A stretch of 64,000 nt of DNA from Pictodentalium vernedei (lineage: Eukaryota > Mollusca > Scaphopoda > Dentaliida > Dentaliidae), in contig CM062289.1 in NCBI GenBank assembly GCA_031216915.1, positions 66,037,741-66,101,740 on the forward strand, read 5' to 3'. The notes under the pieces are model-generated. The model was not told the origin of the DNA. It did no database searches and was given only the letters and a program-made list of their open reading frames with translations. A program made the position numbers and the translations under genes. Shown piece by piece: positions 56,101-64,000 of the stretch (positions are counted from its first letter, which is position 1; each line of letters begins with the position of its first letter).

Positions 56101-59100
56101 TTAACAAATGCTTACCGAAACATTTTGTTCATGCAACGTGTAATGTCACTCGAAGACCTGCGAATGGTCAATTGCTCTTGAAAAATGTTTTTGAGAAATC
56201 CACAGAAAACTGGAATTTTAAGCTTTTGAGGGGTATATCTTCTTAACCAGTCAAAAATGGGTTAAGACCTCGATTTTTGAATACATTTACTACTTACAAA
56301 AATGTTTCCCTGTCAGTTTTGCGTCCGGTAAAAGAAGTTATGTTTCTCTGTTGTATTCCAATTTGATGTTGTTGTTGTTCAAAAACAGACTATATTTTTC
56401 AAAATTTTGACATTTAGCAGCCCATGGAGGGTTAACAAATGCTTACCAGAATAATTTATCCAATCAGCTGGTAATGTGACACTATGACCTATCAATGGCC
56501 ATTTTCTCTTGAAAACGCTACCAGATGTTTGTAAAGAAGTCCAGGGAAAACATAAATTTTTAAGCCTTTGATGGGTATCACTATTAACAACCACAAAATG
56601 GGTTAACGCTTGGTTTTTTGAATACCCTTATTACTTACAAAAATGGTCTTCGGTGAATTCCACTTCCAACAAAGGAGATTAGATTTATTTCTCAGGTACA
56701 CGTTTGGTGCTGTGCGTGTCTGAAAACAGCCCATTTCAACAAAATTACGATGCTTGGCAGCCTGTAGAGGGTTAATAAACGCTCACCGGAATATTTTGTC
56801 CATGCAACTTGTAATGTCACACAAAGGCCTGCGAGTAGTCAATTTTTCTTGAACACCTACAGGATGTATTTAGAGAAATCCACAGAAAATGGGAATTTTA
56901 AGATTTTAAGGGGTCTCTCTCTTTAGCCTGTTCAAAACGGGTTAAGACTTCGTTTTTTGAATACCCTTACTACTTACAAAAATGTTTACATATAGATTGG
57001 CGCTCGATAAAAGAAGGCACTTTTCTTTGTGGCGTACCCATTGGGTGCTGCTTGCGTCCAAAAACAGCCCATTTTATCACAATTTTGACTTTTAGCAGCC
57101 CGTGGAGGGTTAACAAATGCTCACCGCAGTATTTTGTCCATGCAGCTTCTATTGTCACACCAAGGCCTGGGAGTGACAATTTTTTCTTGAAAATCTACAA
57201 GACACGTTTAGAGAAATCCACGGAAAATACGAATTTTTGAGCTTTATGGGGGTATTGCTGTTTAACCAGCCCAAAACGGGTTAATGCTTGGTTTTGTGAA
57301 CACCCTTATTACTGACAAAAATGATCCTCGGTGAATTCCACTCCCAATAAAGGAAGTTATGTTTATCTCTCATGTATCGTCTGGGTGCTCTGGGGGCCTG
57401 AATCCAGCCCATTTCATCAAAATTTTGATGTTTGGCAGCCTGTGGAGGGTTACCATATGCATCGCCTGATATGTAGTGTGTATCAAAGGTCGTGTCACAG
57501 ACAGTTCTATCAGTGATGAATGTTTAAAAAAAATCTACAAGACGTGTTTCGAGAAAGTGCCGATAAACCCCAATTTTGACAGTTTTTTGCCAATTCTGAC
57601 GAAATAAGGGTTAAATCGAAAATTCCGCTTCGGTACATTTTTAGATTTTGCGCCCCTCTATGTCTGTGCAAAATTTCGTGAAAATCGGTTCGAAAATGGC
57701 TTCTGAATCGTACGGACAAAATGTGTGGAAAAAAAAACAAAAAAAAAAACTAGACTTTATGATTCTGGAGAATCATGGCTTTTCCCGATTAGATTCCATG
57801 ATTTTTCATGACTCCACAGTGTCTGATGAATTGTTTTTAACTGTCTCACTGAAGTTCCCTCATTGATGTTATGAGAAAGGTGAGTATAGTAGTCTCAAAT
57901 GACTCGGTTTGGGTTTGATAAAATAAAAATGTTTAGGTAAAACCCATCATTAATGGTAGAATGGGTTAATATCAAGATCAATGTTTCCCTATCAGTTTTG
58001 CGTCCAGTAAAAGAAGTTACGTTTTTCTGTGGCATTTCCATTTGTTGGTGTCCAAAAACAGACTATTTCTTTATTTTTTTTACATTTAGCAGCCCATGGA
58101 GGGTTAACAAATGCCTACCAGAATAATTTATCCATGCAACTGGTCATATGACACCAAGACCTATCAACGGCCATTTTCTCTTGAAAACTCCACAAAATGT
58201 TTGTAAAGAAATCCAGGGAAAACGATTTTTTAAGCTATCGATGGGTATCCGTGTTAACCTCCCCAACAGGGGTTAACGCTTGGTTTTTTAATACCCTTAT
58301 TACTTACAAAAATGGTCCTCTGTGAATTCCACTTCCAACAAAGAAGATTATGTTTATCTCTCATGTATACATTGGGTGCTGTGCGTGTCTGAAAACAGCC
58401 CCATGTTAACAAAATTACGATGCTTGGCAGCTTGTAGATGGTTAATAAACGCTCACCGGAGTATTTTGTCCATGCAGCTTGTAATGTCACATAAAGACCT
58501 ACGAAAAGTCAATTTGTCTTGAAACCCTACAAGTTACCATTAGGGAAATTCAAAGAAAATGGGAATTTAAAGCTTTCAAGGGATATCTCGCTTTAGCCTG
58601 CCCAAAATGGATTAAGACGTCGACTTTTGAATACCCTTACTGCTTACAAAAATGTTTCCGTATAAATTGTGCGCTCGATAAAAGGAGGCACTTTTCTTTG
58701 TGGTGTACCCTTTGGGTGCTGTTGGTGTCCAAAAACAGCCCATTTTATCACAATTTTGACCTTCAACAGTCCGGGGAGGGTTAACTAATGCTGACCGAAA
58801 TATTTTGTTCATGCATCTTGTAATGTCACACCAAGACCTGCAAATAGCCGATTTTTTCTTGAAAACCTACAAAATGTTGATAGAGAAATCCACAGAAAAC
58901 GGGTATTTTAAGATTTTAATGGGTATCTCTATTTAAGCAGCCCAAAATGGGTTAAGACGTCAAATTTTGAATACACTTACCACTTTCAAAAATATTTTCC
59001 GATCAATTTTGCGTCCGATAAATGAAGGCCCCTTTCTCTCTGGTATACCGTTTGGGTGCTGTTGGCGTCTAAAAACAGCCCATTTTATCACTATTTTTAC

Positions 59101-60250
59101 GTTTAGCAGTTCGGTGAGGGTTAACTAATGCTGACCGGAATATTTTATCCATGCAACTTGTAATGTCACACCAAGACCTGAGAGTGACCAATTTTTCTTG
59201 AAAATCTACAAGACTCGTTTAGAGAAATCCACAGAAAACACGAACTTCTGAGCATTATGGGGGTATTGCTGTTTAACCAGCTCAAAATGGGTTAACGCTT
59301 GGTTTTCTGAACACCCTTATTACTGACAAAAATGATCCACGGTAAATTCCACTCCCAATAAAGGAAGTTATGTTTATCTCTCGTGTATTGTTTGGGTGCA
59401 GTGGGGGCCTGAAACCGGCCTATTTCATCAAAATTTCGATGTTTGGCAGCCTGTGGAGGGTTACCATATGCATCGCCTGATATGTCATGTGTACCAAAGG
59501 GTGTGTCACAGACAGGTCTAGCAATGACGAATGTATAAAAAAAATCTACAAGACATGTTTCGAGAAAGTGCCGATAAACCCCAATTTTGGCAGTTTTTTG
59601 CCAATTCTGACGAAATAAGGGTTAAATCGAAAATTCCGCTTCGGTACATTTTTAGATTTTGTGCCCTTCTATGTGTGTGCAAAATTTCGTGAAAATCGGT
59701 TCGAAAATGGCTTCTGAATCGTACGGACAAAATGTGTGGAAAAAAAAAAAAAAAAAAAAAAAAAAACCAAAAAAAACTAGACTTTATGATTCTGGAGAAT
59801 CATGGCTTTTCCCGATGAGATTCCTTGATTTTTCATGCCCCTACAGTGTCTGATGAATTGTTTTTAACTGTCTCACTGAAGTTCTTTCATTGATGTTATG
59901 AGAAAGGTGGTTATAGTAGTCTCAAATGACTCAGTTTTATAAAAAAAATTGTTTAGGTAAAAACCATCATTAATGGTAGAGTGGGTTAATATCAATATCG
60001 TCGTCCCACAAGTTAATGACCGACAAAAGGAGTTATGTTTGTTTGACACATACCCTTTGAGTGCTCTGTCTATTTGAAAATGGTCAATTTTATCTCAAAT
60101 GTATCCAAAATATTGATGTCTGGCCAATTGTAGAGGGTTAACATGTACTAACAGGCATATTTATTCATGCAACTTGCAATTTCAAACCAAAAAGTGCGAA
60201 TGGCCGTTTTTACTTAAAATCTATAAGATGTTTTCAGAGAAATCCATGCG
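50128..60250. repeat. Satellite array, about 340-base units in higher-order blocks
   Basis: Units share GGAGGGTTAACAAATGCTCA, ATTTTGTCCATGCAAC, TTGTAATGTCACACCAAGAC, AGAGAAATCCACAGAAAA and GGTTTTTTGAATACCCTTA. Blocks begin TAGACTTTATGATTCTGGAG at 50128, 55078, 57762 and 59778 and end GTACGGACAAAATGTGTGG plus an A run (55048, 57728, 59740) or C run (52791). The first and third blocks are each about 2.66 kb and closely alike. Recurrent minus-strand frames of 65 to 90 codons come from the unit. Confidence 0.88.
52791..52963. repeat. C-run and duplicated 60-base insert in the satellite
   Basis: About 50 C's with one A inside, then A's. Two copies of ATAATAATCCGTAGAAAAAC and TTTTCC(G/A)GAGGGAAAAGCCTA follow. 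The satellite resumes in mid-unit at about 52964. Confidence 0.75.
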
Positions 60251-60540
60251 CATGCGCTCTTTTCGAATTCGAAGAGACGAAATGCGAAATTCGTATCGCT
60301 CTTCATGGAAAGTGATGCCGCAACTATCCATGAACAACGAGTGAAAATTTCATGGAAATCTGCCTAGAATTGGTTGGAATATAGCGTTTTTAAGAGAGGA
60401 GGTAACTGTCTGAATTTGGTCCTTCCTTTTCAAGCCAGTTCGAAAAAAAGACGTCGTGAATGGGCGCAGACTCCTTTAGAGCCCCCTCCCCACCCCTCTC
60501 TCTCTGTAAATGGAAGTTGCTTCTTTAAGACCGCCACCCA

Positions 60541-61290
60541 GGGATCCCAACACAACCTTTAAACCTAAGAGAATCGTCAGAAGTTTAAAGTGAAAAGAAA
60601 TTGGCGGTGATTGGGTTTCTGGCAGGCAGGAAAGGATTGACGAAGATTTGCATATTGGACATTAAAATAGCACTTCTGACATTCACGAACCGTGTCCAGA
60701 CCACTGGAGGCAGCGACTTGAAATTTTCAGAACTTGTTCTACGAACCCTGGCCGACATTTTGGGATCTGTTTGGAGCGTCCGAGCCGCCTGGAAAACACC
60801 ACGCATCGCTTGGAAGGAGAGAGTACTATTCGTCCCGACTCTATCAGTTCAGAATGGAAATGGGCAGTGTTGTAGACGACTGTGGAGCTGCGATTGAGCT
60901 TAAAGTCCCAGGTTTCGGTGCGGGGGGGGGGGGGGGGGGGTGTATCCTGACACTATCTTTAAACCATAGATAATCGGAAGAAGTTGCAGTGAAAAGAAAT
61001 CGGCGGTGAGTAGGTGTTTTGGTAGGAAACGATTAACGAAAATTTGCCAATTTGCCATTCAAATTGCACTTCTCACAAACACGAACCGTGTCCAGACCGC
61101 CGAAGGCAGCGACTTCTAATTTTCAGAACTTGTTCTACGCACCCTGGCCGACATTTTGGCATCTGTTGCAAGTGTCGAGACCGCGTGGAGAACACCACGC
61201 ATCGCGTGGAAAGTGAGAGTACTATTCGTCCCGACTCTATCAGTTTGGAATGGAATTGGGCACTATTGTAGACTACTGTAGAGTAGCGAT
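60541..61290 (+). repeat. Diverged tandem duplication, about 400-base unit
   Basis: Copy 1 about 60541-60912 and copy 2 about 60950-61290 share AAAGTGAAAAGAAAT-GGCGGTGA, GAACCGTGTCCAGACC, CAGAACTTGTTCTACG and AGAGTACTATTCGTCCCGAC. A G run (60920-60938) separates them. Function unknown. Confidence 0.75.
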
Positions 61291-61554
61291 TGAGCATAAA
61301 ATCGGAGTTTTTTTGTGCCAAATTACCTAACCGGCTCCAAGGTATGATCTTTCGTCTGTACATCGCCCAGATCGTCTGAAGTTTATACCGTTACCATACG
61401 TTGAAGTAGCCTTTTGTCATTTTCGCCACTTTCGACCCAGATTTGAGGGTACCTTCCTTCAGCGAAATCTAGCCATGCTCACAACCACGCCCTCTCCCCG
61501 TCGGCCCGGGTGCTTCTAAAGATAGAAAGGTCAATGGGGAGGGCCCGTTAGCAA

Positions 61555-61690
61555 ACAAACGGGGGCAGGCGTAGTTGGTGAAAAACAGCAGGGGGGGGGG
61601 GGCACGTGGCCTAGGTAAAAGAAACAATAGGGGGCAGGTGTCCTAGGTAAAAAAACAGCAGGAAGGGGGGGGGGGGCGCAGATGTCCCCG
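61555..61690. repeat. Short G-rich tandem repeat
   Basis: About three units of GGGGGCAGG(C/T)GT, CCTAGGTAAAA and AACAGCAGG with G runs. Confidence 0.65.
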
Positions 61691-62565
61691 CTAATTAATT
61701 TTAATAACAGGCAGGTGTTCATGGGGCAGGCCCACTGCTCGGTGTTCCAAATTTTCTATAGTACTTGGCCTTGACGGAAACAACACTTCAACAAGAAACA
61801 ACGGGAAACCTATTTCCAGTAAAGCTGCAAATATAAACATGATTTTAGGACCATTCCATGGACAGTTTAAAGCCTACTGCGATATCAGCGTTTATTACTC
61901 TCGAACTTTCACTGCATCACTGCAGTATTTCACCCGAGTCGAGTTCTGACGTCATGCAAGTTTGACGGACATGCTTTCAATTTTGTTATTGAAAACAACA
62001 TATTTATAATTTCGTGATTACTGATCGGAATTTTGAAAACGACACATGCAATCGCGAAAGAGTTTTCTGAAAAACACGATTCTGCAAAAGGTTTTAGTGA
62101 AATTTGATTATTTTTTTTATTTTCAATTTCGATGGCTCTTGTCGAAAAGGTGTTAATCACTGATCGTCCCAAACGAGATCAAAGACTGACGCTGTATATT
62201 AATAACACACAGAGAATCTTCTAAGAATATACACGCGCAATCCTAAAATGAAATAAATCAAGTCTTTTTCAGGTTTTACGAGAGAAATATGTCCAATTGT
62301 ATCATTGAATCATGTTTAGGTATATGTGGGCGAGACATTTTCTATACGGACAAAATACAGACTAAATAAAATATTTGCCATTATTTTCCGCAGACGTATT
62401 TTTGTCTTTGCTTCTTGGGGAAATCCATGCTGCTAAATACAACGAAGGAGTGTTATCTAATGAGGTCAGAACCGTCAGGTGGTCGGGTCCGACACCGCAC
62501 CTCGAAGTAGATTTAGTGGGGGTGTCGATTTTACAAGTAATGTAGGCAGCGTACACGGCATGGGC
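61691..62565. other. No recognised feature
   Basis: AT-rich with unique appearance; no coding or repeat signal found. Confidence 0.35.
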
Positions 62566-62617
62566 TGTCTGTCTTTAATCCTATAAACAGGGTTAAGGCT
62601 TGATTTTTTGAATACCC

Positions 62618-62664
<47 letters not shown>

Positions 62665-64000
62665 TTGGTGTTTAAGGTCACATACTTATGCACAATGGCT
62701 AATCGTGACCGTGACAGTTTTATAGGTGGAGGAAGCCGGAGTACACGGAGAGAACCACCAAGCAACGACGAGCAACTGTCAGCTCCTCGACATTCTAACT
62801 CTGTTCAAGCTCCGCTCAAGCAGGGTTACAGAGGGTGAAGACATATGTTCCATCGACGTGCAGTATGCCTTAGTACACGGCGTCATCGTGCCCCCATGTC
62901 GGCAACCGGGCTAAAGTGCCCTGCCCAAGGACACAACGTGAGTCGTCCCGGACGGGGATCGGACTCGGGACCTCTAGCATAGAAGTACAACAGTCTACCA
63001 CTGAGCCACCACGCTCCCTTGAATACCCTTAACACTATCATACATTATCCCTCATGAATTCTGAGTCTGATAAAAGAGGTTATGTTTACCTATTACATAC
63101 CCATTTGCTGCCCGAAAACAGCGGATTTTATCAAAATTTTGACGTTTAGCAGCCTGTAGCGGGATTAACAAACGACTAGCGGAATATTCTATCTATGCAC
63201 TTTGTAAGACCTGCCAATGTCCAATTGTTCTTGAAAATCGCCAACAAGCAGTTAGCGAAATCCACAGAAAATGTAAATTTTAAGCTTTTAAGGGGTATCT
63301 CTCCTTATCCAGTCTAAAATAGGTTAAGTTTCATTCTTTTAAATACCCTTACTACTTACAAAACTGATCCTCTGTGAATTCTACGCGAGTAAAAGAAGTT
63401 ATATTTCTCTGTTACATATCCATTGGGTGCTCTTGGTGTCTGAAAACAATCCATTTTATCAACATTTTGATGTTTAGCAGCTCGTGGAGAGTTAACGAAT
63501 GCTCAACGGAATATTTTGTCCATGTAACTTGTAATGTCACATGAAGACCCGTGAATGGCCATTTTTTCTTGAAATCTACAAGATGTTTTTAAAGAAATCC
63601 AGGGAAAACATGAAATTTTAAGTCTTTGATGGGTACCGCTGTTTAACCAGCCCAAAACGGGTTAAGACCAGCACTAAATGGGTTAATGCTTGGTCTGATG
63701 AATTCCACTTCCAAAGAAGGAGGTTATGGTTATCTCGCAGGTACACATTGCGTGCAATGGGTGCCCAAGAACAGTCCATTTTCTCAAAATTTCTATGCTT
63801 TGCAGCCTCTGGAGAGTTAACAAACGCTTACCGGAATATTTTGTCTATGTAACTTGTAATGTCACTCCAAGACCTGCAAATGGTCAATTTTTCTTGAATA
63901 CTTACTAGATTTTTTGGAGAAATCCACAGAAAACTGGAATTTTAAGCTTTTAAGGGGTACATCTTAACCAGGCGAAAATGGGTTAAGACCTCGATTTTTT
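62566..64000. repeat. Satellite array, continuation to the window end
   Basis: Same roughly 340-base units as 50128-60250, more diverged; continues past 64000 and is interrupted by a SINE. Confidence 0.8.
62621..63018 (-). mobile_element. tRNA-headed SINE in the satellite
   Basis: On the minus strand: GGAGCGTGGTGGCTCAGTGG (A box), CTAGAGGTCCCGAGTCCGATCC (B box), TGTCCTTGGGCAGGGCAC, shared body and (AAAT)n tail. The 13-base direct repeat TTGAATACCCTTA flanks it (62608-62620, 63019-63031), and the satellite continues across it. Confidence 0.93.

Larger units (their letters stand above)
60251..62565. other. Non-satellite segment interrupting the array
   Basis: The unit breaks after AGAGAAATCCA and resumes at about 62566 roughly 40 bases further along the unit. 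Inside are a roughly 400-base duplication, G runs and AT-rich sequence. ORFs of 60 to 100 codons lack recognisable features. Confidence 0.6.

Overview
The window is animal nuclear DNA: introns with canonical splice sites, Pol III-derived SINEs, a Penelope-like element (PLE), a DIRS retrotransposon, Tc1/mariner-, hAT- and TTAA-type DNA elements, and a large satellite. The repeat style (elements carrying short runs of GTCC/GTCTGTCC, tRNA- and 5S-headed SINEs, foldback MITEs) suggests a marine invertebrate, perhaps a mollusc or another lophotrochozoan. That placement is inference only. The bulk is AT-rich; the DIRS element is clearly more GC-rich.

Only one host gene is well supported. It is on the plus strand with three coding exons: 4068-4220 (ATG at 4082), 8602-9633 and 21440-21795. 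Splice phases match and the total is 509 codons including the stop. It encodes a roughly 508-residue nuclear-type protein with an acidic, Ser-rich middle and three C-terminal C2H2 zinc fingers. A small phase-compatible alternative terminal exon (19511-19593) may give a form without fingers. A 68-codon ORF at 49792-49998 is a weak second candidate.

From 1 to 31.6 kb, introns and flanks are packed with short non-autonomous elements. At least five unrelated families (called A to E here) share one design: outer terminal repeats plus an inner near-perfect palindrome. Families A (CCCTTTACC ends) and B (CTGGTAGAGTGC ends) are flanked by TTAA and are nested in other repeats at TTAA; families C and D sit at TA. 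In family A the two palindrome arms change together between copies, and copy A2 holds a 117-base perfect palindrome. SINEs with tRNA-like or 5S-rRNA-like heads share one body and tail.

A PLE (31677-36007) is inserted in the tail of a further SINE with a 14-base target duplication. It has RT and GIY-YIG endonuclease remnants, an inverted second endonuclease copy, a downstream C2H2/Pro-rich region, and a 41-base motif matching a hammerhead ribozyme. Its RT is split by a 459-base TIR element that itself contains a family A hairpin.

From 36 to 42.2 kb there are more MITEs and two tandem-unit arrays. A DIRS element (about 42853-48970) follows, with inverted terminal repeats, an internal complementary region, and decayed gag, RT/RNase H and tyrosine recombinase.

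From 50128 to the end there is a satellite of about 340-base units in higher-order blocks that end in A or C runs. It is interrupted at about 60250-62565 by different DNA containing a roughly 400-base tandem duplication. Nothing indicates an operon or other multi-gene pathway; the window is one zinc-finger gene in a deeply nested repeat landscape.
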